A stretch of 64,000 bases of DNA from Microbacterium aurugineum (GCF_023101205.1 NZ_CP078078.1:2985411-3049410), one strand, 5' to 3'; positions 48,248 through 56,906 are shown, counted from the stretch's first letter. Program-made: numbers and translations. The notes: generated from the sequence alone by a model not told the origin.

Positions 48248-49066
48248 ATGGCATACAGCAAGATGGTCAAGCCCGAGAGCGCCGAGCTCCTCCACCTCAC
48301 GGTGCTGCGCACGCAACGACTCTCGGCGCACTGGTCCCGGGTGACGCTCGGCGGTGGTGAGATCGAGAAGTTCCGCCCGATGGGGTTCGATCAGTGGTTC
48401 CGGCTGTTCCTGCCGATCGGTGGCGACGCGGGACTCGACCGCGTGCCCGCGAAGGCGAACAAGATGTTCGGCTACCTGAAGTTCCTGCGCATCCCCGACG
48501 ACGAGCGCCCCGTGATGCGGAACTACAGCGTGCGCGCCTACCGCGCGGCCACGGCGGACGCCGGTGCGGAGATCGATGTGGACTTCGTGCTGCACGGATC
48601 GGCGGCAGGGGGCACGGCCGGCCCGGCATCGCACTGGGCCGAGACCTGCCAGCCCGGCGAACACGTGCTCATCATCGATGAGGGGCTCACCTTCAACCCG
48701 CAGCGCGGCACCGAACGCGTCCTCCTCGTCGGCGATGAGACCGCCCTCCCCGCGATCACCTCGATCAGCGCATCGCTGGCGGAGGACGCCGTCGGCACCG
48801 TGATCGTCGAAGTGCCGTCCGACGAGGACGCCCTGCCGTTCCCGCATCCTCCGGGGATCGAGATCGTCTGGCTCGTGCGTCCGCACGACACGGCTCCCGG
48901 GGTTCTCGCTCTCGAGACGCTCGGCCGTACGGCGCTACCCGCCGCTCCGTTCCACGCGTATGCGGCGGGAGAGCAGGCACTGGCCTCCGGGGTCCGCAAG
49001 CACCTCGTCGGCGAACGCGGGGTCGACAAGAACGCGGTCAGCTTCTGCGGCTACTGGAAGCGCTGA
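48248..49066 (+). CDS. Siderophore-interacting protein (ViuB/SIP flavoprotein)
   Basis: 272 residues, FAD-binding ferric-siderophore reductase family. FAD site RNYSVRAYR (about 97-105), ASHWAETCQPGE, NAD(P)H-side LLVGDETALPAI (about 158-169) and the family C-terminus VSFCGYWKR. It releases iron from siderophores in the cytoplasm by reduction. Last gene of the ECF operon, 9 nt after the T gene, GAAAGG ribosome site. Its place with an ECF importer rather than a FecCD-type siderophore ABC system is unusual. Read-through ends at the palindrome at 49,086. Confidence 0.9.
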   Translation: MAYSKMVKPESAELLHLTVLRTQRLSAHWSRVTLGGGEIEKFRPMGFDQWFRLFLPIGGDAGLDRVPAKANKMFGYLKFLRIPDDERPVMRNYSVRAYRAATADAGAEIDVDFVLHGSAAGGTAGPASHWAETCQPGEHVLIIDEGLTFNPQRGTERVLLVGDETALPAITSISASLAEDAVGTVIVEVPSDEDALPFPHPPGIEIVWLVRPHDTAPGVLALETLGRTALPAAPFHAYAAGEQALASGVRKHLVGERGVDKNAVSFCGYWKR

Positions 49067-49085
49067 ATCCCCCTGCGTGCGGCCG

Positions 49086-49147
49086 GCGTGCGGGATCAAA
49101 AACGCGCCTCAGGTGCTTCCCGCAGGGGCGTTTTCGATCCCGCACGC
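49086..49147. repeat. Type A palindrome, copy 1 (terminator-like)
   Basis: Arms GCGTGCGGGATCAAAAACGC (49,086-49,105) and GCGTTTTCGATCCCGCACGC (49,128-49,147) pair over 20 bp with one mismatch. It lies between convergent genes and overlaps the last codons of the serine hydrolase. GGGATCAAAAACG is shared with copies at 50,311 and 62,134. Confidence 0.8.
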
Positions 49148-50257
49148 GGGGTCAGCGACCCGCTGGACGTCTCGAAACAAGCCCATGACCTCCGGGCCCA
49201 TCTCGACCTGGCTCAGCACGATGCCGAACGAACCGTCGGGGTTGATCCAGAAGTCCGTCCCCTGCCCGCCTGACCATCCGTAGCGACCGGCGTTCGCCCC
49301 GGAGGTCTGCATCGCGGCGCCGAAACCCCACCCCGTGCCGTCCCAGAACCCCGGGAAGAAGCTGTCGTCGGTCTTCGCGCTCGCAGGCACCTGGTCCGTG
49401 CGCATCGCCGCCAGCAGTTCGGGGTCGAGGACGACCTTTCCGTCATGCCGTCCGCCGGTCGCCAGCATCCGCGCGAAGGCCGCATAGTCGGCAGCGGTCG
49501 ACACGAGTTCGGAGTGACTGAGGTCGAAGGGCGCCGGCGCGACCGAGAAACCCTCACCCGCAGGCTCTACCTCGACCAGTCCGCCCTCCGTGTGCCGGTT
49601 CGCAGCGGGCAGCCGGTGCGCCTGCTCGAGCGGAACCGTGTACCCGGTGTCGACCATGCCCAACGGCTCGAAGAGGTCACGCCGAAGGTGCTCCTCCAGC
49701 GACCCGTCGACCACGCGCGAGAGGAGCACCCCGAGGATGCCGAAGGAGTGGTGGTAGCGCCACCCGGAGCCGGGTTCGAACGCCAGCGGAAGTGCGGCCA
49801 GCGCGTTGATCCACTCCGGAGCGCCCATCGCCACCGGCTCCTGCCCCGCGGCCGTCCTGTTCCCGATCATCGCCATCGCCAGCGGAGACGGCACGACCTG
49901 CACGCCGTACCCGGAGGTGTTGGTGAGCAGATGGCGCAACGTAATGGGTGTCGTCGCCGGACGGACATCGTCGATCGGCGCGTCCGGCGTGCGCAGCACC
50001 CGGCGGTCGGCGAGCTCCGGCAGCCAGCGCTCCACGGGATCGTCGAGTCGGAGGCGCCCGTCCTGCACGAGACGCAGTGCCGCAACGGCGAGGATCGGCT
50101 TCGTCATGGACTGGATGCGCACGATCGCATCCGCCGGGAGATCACCGGCCGTGACGATCGCGGTAGACCCGTCGGGGGCGCCGAGCACGCCGATGATCCC
50201 CGGTGCCGTGCCGCGCGCGACGTGCTCATCCAGGATCTCCAGGAGCGAGGTCGTCAT
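49109..50257 (-). CDS. Beta-lactamase-fold serine hydrolase (class C/EstB-like)
   Basis: 382 residues, no signal peptide. Nucleophile motif SMTK (Ser50, Lys53). The second-motif region reads GWRYHHSFGILG, where Tyr is kept but the usual Asn is not. GWSGGQGTDFWINP replaces the KTG box. Such proteins are mostly esterases or peptidases, not lactamases. The C-terminus (ACGIENAPAGST) is coded by the right arm of palindrome copy 1, so the end of the protein is repeat-derived. Start: ATG 50,257 with CGAGG upstream; a start 12 codons earlier is possible. Confidence 0.86.
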   Translation of the reverse strand: MTTSLLEILDEHVARGTAPGIIGVLGAPDGSTAIVTAGDLPADAIVRIQSMTKPILAVAALRLVQDGRLRLDDPVERWLPELADRRVLRTPDAPIDDVRPATTPITLRHLLTNTSGYGVQVVPSPLAMAMIGNRTAAGQEPVAMGAPEWINALAALPLAFEPGSGWRYHHSFGILGVLLSRVVDGSLEEHLRRDLFEPLGMVDTGYTVPLEQAHRLPAANRHTEGGLVEVEPAGEGFSVAPAPFDLSHSELVSTAADYAAFARMLATGGRHDGKVVLDPELLAAMRTDQVPASAKTDDSFFPGFWDGTGWGFGAAMQTSGANAGRYGWSGGQGTDFWINPDGSFGIVLSQVEMGPEVMGLFRDVQRVADPACGIENAPAGST

Positions 50258-50310
50258 GCCTCGATTCAACCCGGCGACGGCGGCCTTGTCCACGGTCCGA
50301 CCGCGCGTGT

Positions 50311-50360
50311 GGGATCAAAAACGCACCCCCGGAGCATTCCGGAGGTGCGTTTTTGATCCC
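50311..50360. repeat. Type A palindrome, copy 2 (terminator-like)
   Basis: Two 23-nt arms (50,311-50,333 and 50,338-50,360; starting GGGATCAAAAACGCACC) pair with one mismatch around the loop GCAT. It lies 14 nt past the stop of the acyl-CoA dehydrogenase, upstream of the serine hydrolase. TTTTTGATCCC arm ends give a T-run in either direction. Confidence 0.85.
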
Positions 50361-50373
50361 GCGCGGGAAGGTG

Positions 50374-51537
50374 TCAGCGCTTGCCGGCGATCTGACGGCC
50401 GACGAGATCGCGCATGATCTCGTTCGTGCCGCCGTAGATGCGGTGCACCCGAGCATCGGTGAAGGCGCGGGCGATCGGGTACTCCATGATGTAGCCGTAC
50501 CCGCCGTGCAGCTGCACGCCCGTGTCGAGCACCTCCCACTCGCGCTCGGTCGCCCAGAACTTGACCTTGGCGGCGTCCTCGGCGGTCAGCGTGCCGTCCT
50601 TGTAGGCGAGCAGCGCGCGGTCGATGTACGCCCACATCGCATCGGTGGTCGCCGACATGTCGGCGAGGCGGAAGCGGGTGTTCTGGAAGTCGGCGATGCG
50701 CTCGCCGAATGCCTCGCGGTCCTTCGTGTAGGCGACGGTCCAGTCGAGGGCGGCCTGCGCAGCGGCGGCGGCCGCGACACCGATCGAGAGACGCTCGAGC
50801 GGGAGGTTGAGCATCAGCTGGATGAAGCCCTGGCCCTCCTTGCCGCTGATGAGGTTCTCTTCAGGGATGAACACGTCGGTGAAGCTGAGCTCGGCCGTGT
50901 CCCAGCCGTGGAAGCCCATCTTGCTGAGCTTCTTCCCCTGGTCGAAGCCCTCCATGCCCTTCTCCACGAGCAGCAGACTGAACGCGTCGGGACGGTTGCC
51001 CTCGCCGGTCTTCACGAAGGTCACGACGACGTCGGCCGTGGTGCCCGAGGAGATGAACGTCTTCGCGCCGTTGAGGATGTAGCCGCCGTCGACCTTCTTG
51101 GCGTTGGTCTTGATGCCGCGCAGATCCGAACCCGCTCCGGGATCGGTCATGGCGAGCGCACCGAGCACTTCGCCCGTGGCCATGCGCGGCAGCCACTTCT
51201 CCTTCTGCTCCTGGGTCCCCATGTGCACGAGGTAGGGCACGGCCAGGTCGTCCTGGATGCCGAAGGCCCCTGCCAGCGACCCCGCACCGGCGGCGATGAC
51301 CTCTTCCATGACGATCGTGCGGAAACGGTAGTCCTGCAGCATCCCGGCGCCGCCGAACTCCTCGGGGACCGACAATCCGATCAGACCCGCCTCGCCGGCA
51401 GCCAGCATCGTGGCCCGGTCGATCTCCCCCGCGGCATCCCACCGCTCGATCGCTTCGCCCGTCACGTGGCGCTTGACGAAGTCCTTGACCAGGTCTCGGA
51501 ATGCCTCGTGATCCTCGTCGTAGATGTCGCGTTCCAT
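50374..51537 (-). CDS. Acyl-CoA dehydrogenase
   Basis: 387 residues, the normal family length. FAD loops GALAMTDPGAGSDLRGIKT and YILNGAKTFISSGTTADVVV, then LNLPLERLSIG, where Glu of ERL is probably the catalytic base, as in long-chain and isovaleryl enzymes: the other possible place reads RIYGGTNEIMRDLVGRQI with Gly instead of Glu. Start: ATG 51,537 after AGGAGGA. Acts in fatty acid beta-oxidation; chain length cannot be told. Single gene. Confidence 0.93.
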   Translation of the reverse strand: MERDIYDEDHEAFRDLVKDFVKRHVTGEAIERWDAAGEIDRATMLAAGEAGLIGLSVPEEFGGAGMLQDYRFRTIVMEEVIAAGAGSLAGAFGIQDDLAVPYLVHMGTQEQKEKWLPRMATGEVLGALAMTDPGAGSDLRGIKTNAKKVDGGYILNGAKTFISSGTTADVVVTFVKTGEGNRPDAFSLLLVEKGMEGFDQGKKLSKMGFHGWDTAELSFTDVFIPEENLISGKEGQGFIQLMLNLPLERLSIGVAAAAAAQAALDWTVAYTKDREAFGERIADFQNTRFRLADMSATTDAMWAYIDRALLAYKDGTLTAEDAAKVKFWATEREWEVLDTGVQLHGGYGYIMEYPIARAFTDARVHRIYGGTNEIMRDLVGRQIAGKR

Positions 51538-51647
51538 GCCGTCCTCCTGAACGTCTCATGCATCGTTGCTCCGGAGATTCTACGTCCCCGCAGGCGGGTG
51601 AGACAGCACGTTGTGAGAATGCATCCCATATATCGTGACACTGGGTA

Positions 51648-51678
51648 CCGCGGTTGTCGGATGCCGCAACGACCGCGG
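51648..51678 (-). terminator. Hairpin after the carboxypeptidase gene
   Basis: CCGCGGT and ACCGCGG with partly paired inner bases (GTCGG/CCGCAAC) form a stem 12 nt past the stop of the gene ending at 51,690. Confidence 0.55.
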
Positions 51679-51689
51679 ATGGCCATGAT

Positions 51690-52619
51690 TCAGTGCCCGT
51701 AATCGGGGGCCGCCGGGAGCCCGAAGAACTCCTCCAGCGTGTGATATCCGCCATCGTGATACGCCGCGGCGAGGTCGACGCCGACGTAGCGGAGATGCCA
51801 GGGCTCCGGCGCATAACCGGTCACCGGCGTGCCGACCTGTTCGTAGCGGACGATGAACCCGTACTCCCAGGCGTGCGCGGCGACCCAGTCGCTCTGCGCC
51901 GTCCCGCCGAAACCGTCCAGGCCCCCGCAGCCGGAACCGCAGGCCACCACGTCGATGGCCAGACCCGTCTGATGCTCGCTGTGCCCCGGGCGGGCCGACC
52001 CCGCATCCGCGCCCTGCTGACCCTGCGCACGCACGTGCGAGTCGTACGTCGACACCTGCAGTCCGTACGAGCGGTAGCCGTTGTTCGCGCCGATGCGGCC
52101 GACCCCCGCCTCGACCGCCGCATCCGCCATCGCGCCGACAGCAGCGGCCACCTCGGTGCGCACCCGACCGGACGGCGTCGTCATCTGCAGCGGCACGGAG
52201 GCGAGATCCGAGGGCTCGTACTCGGGTGGGTCCAGCGGAAGCGACTTATTCACCACGACCCAGAGACGTGCCGGGTCGGTGAGCGAGACGCAGGGGGCGT
52301 TGCCCGCGACGACCGCATCGCGAAAAGCCCGCCCACCCCCGAAGCCCGCGATCGTAGCCACATCGTCACCGTCGGCGACCGCCTCTTGCACAGTCGGGTC
52401 CGCACACGGGTCCGCGGCCGTCGTCGCCCCCACCTGCACGGTCGGCACCTGCAGCACCGCGACCGGCTCCGGCATCGGGACGGCGTCCGATGACGCCGAC
52501 GGTAGGGACCCGATGGACAGCAGCACGCCGATCGCGGTCACCGCCACCCCGATCGGCAGTGCAGGACCCCGGATCGGGGACCGCGGCGCCGCATGCTGAG
52601 CGTGCGGCAGAACGGGCAT
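51690..52619 (-). CDS. D-alanyl-D-alanine carboxypeptidase, VanY/M15B type
   Basis: 309 residues. N-terminal membrane anchor (about 18-42, GPALPIGVAVTAIGVLLSIG), outer linker, then the M15 domain (about 160-300): NNGYRSYGLQ, the zinc motif GHSEHQTGLAIDV (His and Asp ligands) and EPWHLRYVG (third zinc His). Trims the last D-Ala from peptidoglycan stem peptides. Cysteines around 225-235 (CGSGC) may form a disulfide. Divergent from the radical SAM gene with a 74-nt gap. Confidence 0.92.
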   Translation of the reverse strand: MPVLPHAQHAAPRSPIRGPALPIGVAVTAIGVLLSIGSLPSASSDAVPMPEPVAVLQVPTVQVGATTAADPCADPTVQEAVADGDDVATIAGFGGGRAFRDAVVAGNAPCVSLTDPARLWVVVNKSLPLDPPEYEPSDLASVPLQMTTPSGRVRTEVAAAVGAMADAAVEAGVGRIGANNGYRSYGLQVSTYDSHVRAQGQQGADAGSARPGHSEHQTGLAIDVVACGSGCGGLDGFGGTAQSDWVAAHAWEYGFIVRYEQVGTPVTGYAPEPWHLRYVGVDLAAAYHDGGYHTLEEFFGLPAAPDYGH

Positions 52620-52632
52620 TACCCCATTGTCT

Positions 52633-52688
52633 CATTCGAAGATAAGTCGCAGAGTCTCTTGCATTGCATTCGTTCTTCTGTTCGAATG
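52633..52688. promoter_or_regulatory. Inverted repeat in a divergent promoter
   Basis: CATTCGAA (52,633-52,640) and TTCGAATG (52,681-52,688) are inverted copies 40 nt apart between the carboxypeptidase and radical SAM starts. Possible shared operator; the site fits no regulator I know. Confidence 0.35.
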
Positions 52689-52693
52689 GGGAG

Positions 52694-53740
52694 ATGCGGT
52701 GGCAGGGACAGAAGCTCGGAGAGGTGGATGCCTCAGCGCTGCCGGGGATGGAAGATCGCAGCAACGTGCTGCGCACGGTGACGACTCCCGAGTTCGCGGG
52801 CATGACGTTTCACGAGGTTCTGTCGAAGTCGGCCCTGAACCACGTGCCCGGTGCCTCCCGGATGCCCTTCGCCTGGACGATCAACCCCTACCGCGGATGC
52901 AGTCATGCCTGCGTCTACTGCTTCGCCCGCGGCACGCACGAGTATCTCGACCTGGACGGCGGCTCCGACTTCGACTCGCAGATCGTCGTCAAGGTCAACG
53001 TGGTGGAGGTGCTCGAGAAGGAGTTGCGAAAGGGGAGCTGGGAGCACGAGACCGTCGCCCTGGGCACCAACACCGATCCGTATCAGCGCGCCGAAGGGCG
53101 ATACAAGCTCATGCCGGGCATCATCGAGACGCTCGCCGCCTCGGGTACGCCGATGTCGATCCTCACCAAAGGCACGTTGATCCGCCGCGACATCCCCCTG
53201 CTCGTGAAGGCCGCTGAGCGGGTGCCCGTCGACGTGCAGATGTCCATCGCGATGTACGACGATGAATTGCAGAAGGCGATCGAACCCGGCACCCCGACCA
53301 CGCAGGCCCGTCTCGACACGGTGCGTGCACTGACGGATGCCGGTTTCCGCGTCACCGTCTTCCTGATGCCGATCATGCCGCATATGACCGACTCACTCAA
53401 GGCGATCGACAACGCGCTCCTGCGCATCAAGGAGGCCGGGGCTCGCAGGGTCGTCTACGGCGCCCTGCACCTGCGACCGGGCGTGAAGCCGTGGTTCTTC
53501 CAGTGGCTCGACACTCACCGGCCCGACCTGGTCTCCTCGTATCGCGGCCTCTATCCGGGGGCCTCCGTCGAGGCTCCGAAGCCGTACCGGCAGTGGCTCG
53601 CCAAACGCGCGCGTCCCCTCATCCGGATGCACGGGCTCGATGGCCGTCATGAAGACGACTATCCCCGGCGCGACCGCCCGACGTTCACACCGTCACCGGC
53701 CAGGACGGCCGCACCCGAGCCGCAGCCGATGCTCTTCTGA
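52694..53740 (+). CDS. Rv2578c-family radical SAM protein
   Basis: 348 residues. The radical SAM cluster motif is CSHACVYCFAR (CX3CX2C), preceded by NPYRGC. Further family marks: GTNTDPYQRAEGRYKLMPGI and SILTKGTLIRRDIPLL. It resembles spore photoproduct lyase-like SplB proteins; the reaction of the Rv2578c group is unknown. Start: ATG 52,694 (MRWQGQKL, the usual family start). A TTG ten codons earlier is less likely. No spaced ribosome site, so the message may be leaderless. Acid-proline C-terminus. Confidence 0.88.
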   Translation: MRWQGQKLGEVDASALPGMEDRSNVLRTVTTPEFAGMTFHEVLSKSALNHVPGASRMPFAWTINPYRGCSHACVYCFARGTHEYLDLDGGSDFDSQIVVKVNVVEVLEKELRKGSWEHETVALGTNTDPYQRAEGRYKLMPGIIETLAASGTPMSILTKGTLIRRDIPLLVKAAERVPVDVQMSIAMYDDELQKAIEPGTPTTQARLDTVRALTDAGFRVTVFLMPIMPHMTDSLKAIDNALLRIKEAGARRVVYGALHLRPGVKPWFFQWLDTHRPDLVSSYRGLYPGASVEAPKPYRQWLAKRARPLIRMHGLDGRHEDDYPRRDRPTFTPSPARTAAPEPQPMLF

Positions 53741-53755
53741 GGGAGGCACCCGCGC

Positions 53756-53761
53756 TACGGT
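53756..53761 (+). promoter_or_regulatory. -10 box for a leaderless start
   Basis: TACGGT followed by six bases and the ATG at 53,768. Confidence 0.45.
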
Positions 53762-53767
53762 GGACGC

Positions 53768-53977
53768 ATGTTCCGTGGATTCGTGGCCCTGTTGTTCCTC
53801 GGCGGTCTGGCAGCCGCTGTCGTCGGAACTCTCCTCCCGCTCGGCGGAGGCACCACTCTGTCGCTGCTGGGAGCCGCGGCGTTCGGGGCATCCTTGGTAC
53901 TCATCGGCATGGTGCTGCTCCGCGACCGCGACGAGCAGCGGGCCGGGCTTCCCGAGAAGGTCGACGCCTCGCGCTGA
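53768..53977 (+). CDS. Small membrane protein with two helices
   Basis: 69 residues, not recognised as a known family. Two hydrophobic helices (about 3-24, FRGFVALLFLGGLAAAVVGTLL, shown in part; and about 29-50, TLSLLGAAAFGASLVLIGMV) and a short charged tail (RDRDEQRAGLPEKVDASR), so both ends probably lie in the cytoplasm. It has codon use like its neighbours and a good -10 box, which favours a real gene. 27 nt after the radical SAM gene. Confidence 0.65.
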   Translation: MFRGFVALLFLGGLAAAVVGTLLPLGGGTTLSLLGAAAFGASLVLIGMVLLRDRDEQRAGLPEKVDASR

Positions 53978-54035
53978 TCGCCTTCGCCGGGGTCGCGGTC
54001 GGGGCCCCGCTCCCAGCCGCGTAGGCTCGGTGATC

Positions 54036-54575
54036 ATGGCGATCGGTTCCACAGTCCACACATTCGAGGTGCAGCTCGCTGACACCGATCGCGGCGTCTA
54101 CGAGGACTACTCCCTGCGCGTGGCGCGGCATCCGTCCGAGACCGACGCGTACATGCTCACCCGCGTGCTCGCCTACGGGCTCGAGTTCGCGGAGGGCATC
54201 GCGTTCGGCGGCAGCATCTCATCGACCGAGGAGCCCGCCGTTCTCGTGCGCGACCTCACCGGCCTCATCACCACCTGGGTCGAGATCGGTGCGCCGGACG
54301 CCGAACGACTTCACTACGGCAGCAGACTCGCCGAGCGCACCGTCGTGTACACCCACCGCGACCCCGCCAAAGTGATGGCACCGTGGGCGGACAAGCGCAT
54401 CCACCGCCGAGAGGACCTCCGCGTCCACAGCTTCGACCCCGGCTTCATCGACACCGCGGCCGCCCTGATCGAGCGCCGGAACACGATGACCCTGACCGTG
54501 ACCGAGGGCGTCCTCTACCTCGACCTCAACGGCACGAACCTCACCTCGACCGTGCACGTGCACGAGCTGGCCTGA
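54036..54575 (+). CDS. yaeQ: YaeQ family protein
   Basis: 179 residues, the standard length. Family start GSTVHTFEVQLADTDRGVYE, then RVLAYGLEFAEGIAFGGSISSTEEPAVL, and C-terminal MTLTVTEGVLYLDLNG. The fold resembles a PD-(D/E)xK nuclease, but the role is not established. Start: ATG 54,036, 8 nt after a TAGGCT box, so the message may have almost no leader. Confidence 0.92.
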   Translation: MAIGSTVHTFEVQLADTDRGVYEDYSLRVARHPSETDAYMLTRVLAYGLEFAEGIAFGGSISSTEEPAVLVRDLTGLITTWVEIGAPDAERLHYGSRLAERTVVYTHRDPAKVMAPWADKRIHRREDLRVHSFDPGFIDTAAALIERRNTMTLTVTEGVLYLDLNGTNLTSTVHVHELA

Positions 54576-54597
54576 CTCCGCCGTCGCTCTCGCCGCT

Positions 54598-54693
54598 CGG
54601 CCGTTCACAACTCAGGAAGAATGACGCCGAAAGGCCCCGGAAACCGTGTTCCCGGGGCCTTTCGGCGTGTTTTTGCGGAGTTGTGAACGGCCG
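54598..54693. repeat. Type B nested palindrome, copy 1 (terminator)
   Basis: Outer arms CGGCCGTTCACAACTC (54,598-54,613) and GAGTTGTGAACGGCCG (54,678-54,693), perfect. Inner arms ACGCCGAAAGGCCCCGG (54,624-54,640) and CCGGGGCCTTTCGGCGT (54,652-54,668), perfect, followed by GTTTTT on the plus strand, a classic rho-independent terminator for yaeQ. Lies between two converging genes. Copy 2 is at 58,114. Confidence 0.88.
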
Positions 54694-54713
54694 CAGCTCG
54701 CGACCGCCCCGAC

Positions 54714-56906
54714 TCAGGCAGTCAGGTCGGCCGCTGTCGGCACGCGGCCGGCGATCTCCTCGATGATGTCGTCGTCGAGGCGCGCGTTCTCGAACGGCGC
54801 GTCGATCTCGGCACGGTCGAGCAGCTCGGTCATGCGACGCTGGCGCTGACGCGTGATCAGCGTCACGACGCGGCCCGAACGACCCGCTCGCCCGGTACGA
54901 CCCGAACGGTGCAGGTACGTCTTGTACTCGTCCGGGGCATCGGCCTGCACGACCAGGTCGATGTCGTCGACGTGGATGCCGCGGGCGGCGACGTCCGTCG
55001 CGACGAGCACGTTCACGCGGCCCGAGGTCAGACGCTCCAGGTTGCGCGTGCGCTTCGCCTGGTTCAGGTCACCGTGCAGCGAGACCGCGGGGATGCCGGC
55101 GTCGTCGAACTGCTCGGCCAGCATGTCGGCGTAGGCACGGGTGCGAGCGAAGACGAGGGTCTTGCCCGCGCGGTCGACGAGCGACGTGAGGATGTCGGCT
55201 TTGTCACGGTGCTCGATCACGAGCACCCGGTGCTCGATCGTGCTGGAGTCCTGGTCCTCCCCGGCGACCTCGTACACGGCGGGGTCCACGAGGAACTCGT
55301 CGACGAGCGCCGCGACCTCACGGTCGAGCGTGGCCGAGAACAGGAGCTTCTGGCTGCCGTCCGCAGCGTGACGCAGGATGCGCTGCACGGGCTCGACGAA
55401 TCCGAGCTCGCACATGTGGTCGGCCTCGTCGAGCACCGCGATGCGGCAGTCCGAGAGGTCGAGCTTGCCCTGGTTGATGAGGTCTTCGATACGACCGGGC
55501 GTGCCGATGACGATGTCGACGCCCTTCTTGAGCGCGCCCACCTGGCGGCCCTGCGGCACACCACCGTAGATCTGCGTGGTGAACAGGCCGACGCTGCGGG
55601 CGATGGGCTGGATCGTACGGTCGATCTGCAGCGCGAGCTCGCGCGTCGGCGCGAGGATGATCGCGCGCGGCGACCGTCCGAACTCACGCCGCTTGCCGGC
55701 CTGCGACTGCAGCACGCGCTCGACGAGCGGGGCGCCGAAGGCGATGGTCTTGCCCGAACCGGTGCGCCCGCGAGCGAGCACGTCGCGACCGCCGAGCACG
55801 GCCGGGATGCTGGCCGCCTGGATCGGGAACGGCGTCGCCGCCCCCATGCCGGCGAGGGTCTCGACGATGTTCGAGCCGAGACCGAGGTCACCGAAGGTCA
55901 CGCCGTCGACCTCGACCGCAGCGACGGACTTCGCCTCGAGGCGCTCATGCACCACGTCGTCACCCGGCGCGAACTTGGCTCCGGTGGAGGCCGGGCGGCC
56001 GGTGGCGTTCCAGTCGTTGCGGCTCGGACGCTCGTTGCGCGCCGGACGCCCCCGCGTGTCCGAGGTCAGCGGGCGCGGACGCTCGGTGCGGTAGGCCCCA
56101 CCGGTCGACGGACGCGACCGCTCATCGCGGCCCCCCTCGTACGAACGCTGCGTGCGGTCGCGGTCGAAGGCACGGCGTGCGCGGTCGGCGTCATAGGAAC
56201 GCTCGGCCCCACGGTCGTCACGGCGCGGACGCTCGTCACGGTCGTACCGGGGACGCTCAGCGCCACGGTCGCTGTTGTACCGGGGACGCTCGGCACCGCG
56301 GCGGTCGTCGCGGCCAGGGCGCCCACCGTCGCGGTGGTCGTTGTCACGGAAGCCCTGACGCTGAGTGCCTGCGCGGTCGTCACGGCGCGGACGGTCACCG
56401 CCGCGGTCATCGCGGTAGGTTCCGGGACCGGTGGGGCGCTGTCCGCCACGGTCGTCACGCCGCGGACGGTCGTCGAACCGTCCGCCGGAGCTGGGCCGGT
56501 CGTTGTACCGCGGACGGTCGGAGCGCTCGTCGAAGCGGGGGCGCTCGTTGCGGTGGTGCGGGGCCTCGCGACGCCCGGACTCGGCGCGGTTGCGGATGCC
56601 ACGGGCTTCATCGCGGCCCGCGCGCTCGGATGCGCTCCAGCGCTGCTTGGGCGCACCCGTCTCGGCCTCGGCCGGACGGTAGCCGCGGTGGCCGGCGCTG
56701 CGGCTACCGGGACGCCGGTCGTAGCCACCGGCGGCGGGCGCGGAGCGACGCTCCCCGGCATCCGATCGTCCACCACGCTCGGTGCGCGCCCCGTCACGGG
56801 CGGGCCCACCGTTGTGGCGATCGTGGAAGGAGGTCTTCTTCGCGCCGTAGCGCGGCTCGAAGTTCGCGGACGGGCGTCCGCCCTTGGGCTTCTTGTTCTT
56901 CGGCAT
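54714..56906 (-). CDS. DEAD-box RNA helicase with long basic N-terminal tail
   Basis: 730 residues. The helicase core lies at about 330-700: Q motif FPIQAASIPAVL, ARGRTGSGKT, APTRELALQ, GTPGR, VLDEADHM, SAT, VATDVAARGIHVDD and HRSGRTGRAGRSG. Residues 1-320 are disordered and made of RDDRG, ERPRY, RPRRDD units, rich in Arg, Asp and Gly. In most bacterial relatives such a tail is C-terminal; here the C-terminus is short (about 30 residues). The tail should bind RNA and could drive condensates. Start: ATG 56,906 with AGGAAG. The 282 nt before the divergent epimerase hold no gene; a long leader, as in cold-induced helicases, is possible. Confidence 0.93.
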   Translation of the reverse strand: MPKNKKPKGGRPSANFEPRYGAKKTSFHDRHNGGPARDGARTERGGRSDAGERRSAPAAGGYDRRPGSRSAGHRGYRPAEAETGAPKQRWSASERAGRDEARGIRNRAESGRREAPHHRNERPRFDERSDRPRYNDRPSSGGRFDDRPRRDDRGGQRPTGPGTYRDDRGGDRPRRDDRAGTQRQGFRDNDHRDGGRPGRDDRRGAERPRYNSDRGAERPRYDRDERPRRDDRGAERSYDADRARRAFDRDRTQRSYEGGRDERSRPSTGGAYRTERPRPLTSDTRGRPARNERPSRNDWNATGRPASTGAKFAPGDDVVHERLEAKSVAAVEVDGVTFGDLGLGSNIVETLAGMGAATPFPIQAASIPAVLGGRDVLARGRTGSGKTIAFGAPLVERVLQSQAGKRREFGRSPRAIILAPTRELALQIDRTIQPIARSVGLFTTQIYGGVPQGRQVGALKKGVDIVIGTPGRIEDLINQGKLDLSDCRIAVLDEADHMCELGFVEPVQRILRHAADGSQKLLFSATLDREVAALVDEFLVDPAVYEVAGEDQDSSTIEHRVLVIEHRDKADILTSLVDRAGKTLVFARTRAYADMLAEQFDDAGIPAVSLHGDLNQAKRTRNLERLTSGRVNVLVATDVAARGIHVDDIDLVVQADAPDEYKTYLHRSGRTGRAGRSGRVVTLITRQRQRRMTELLDRAEIDAPFENARLDDDIIEEIAGRVPTAADLTA

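Noticed and set aside
49109..50257. Antibiotic-resistance beta-lactamase
   Set aside because: It lacks a signal peptide, the usual YxN and KTG; better described as an esterase-like serine hydrolase.
52633..52688. SOS (LexA) box upstream of the radical SAM gene
   Set aside because: Only isolated TTCGAA halves are seen; the spaced TCGAAC-N4-GTTCG-type arrangement of actinobacterial SOS boxes is absent.
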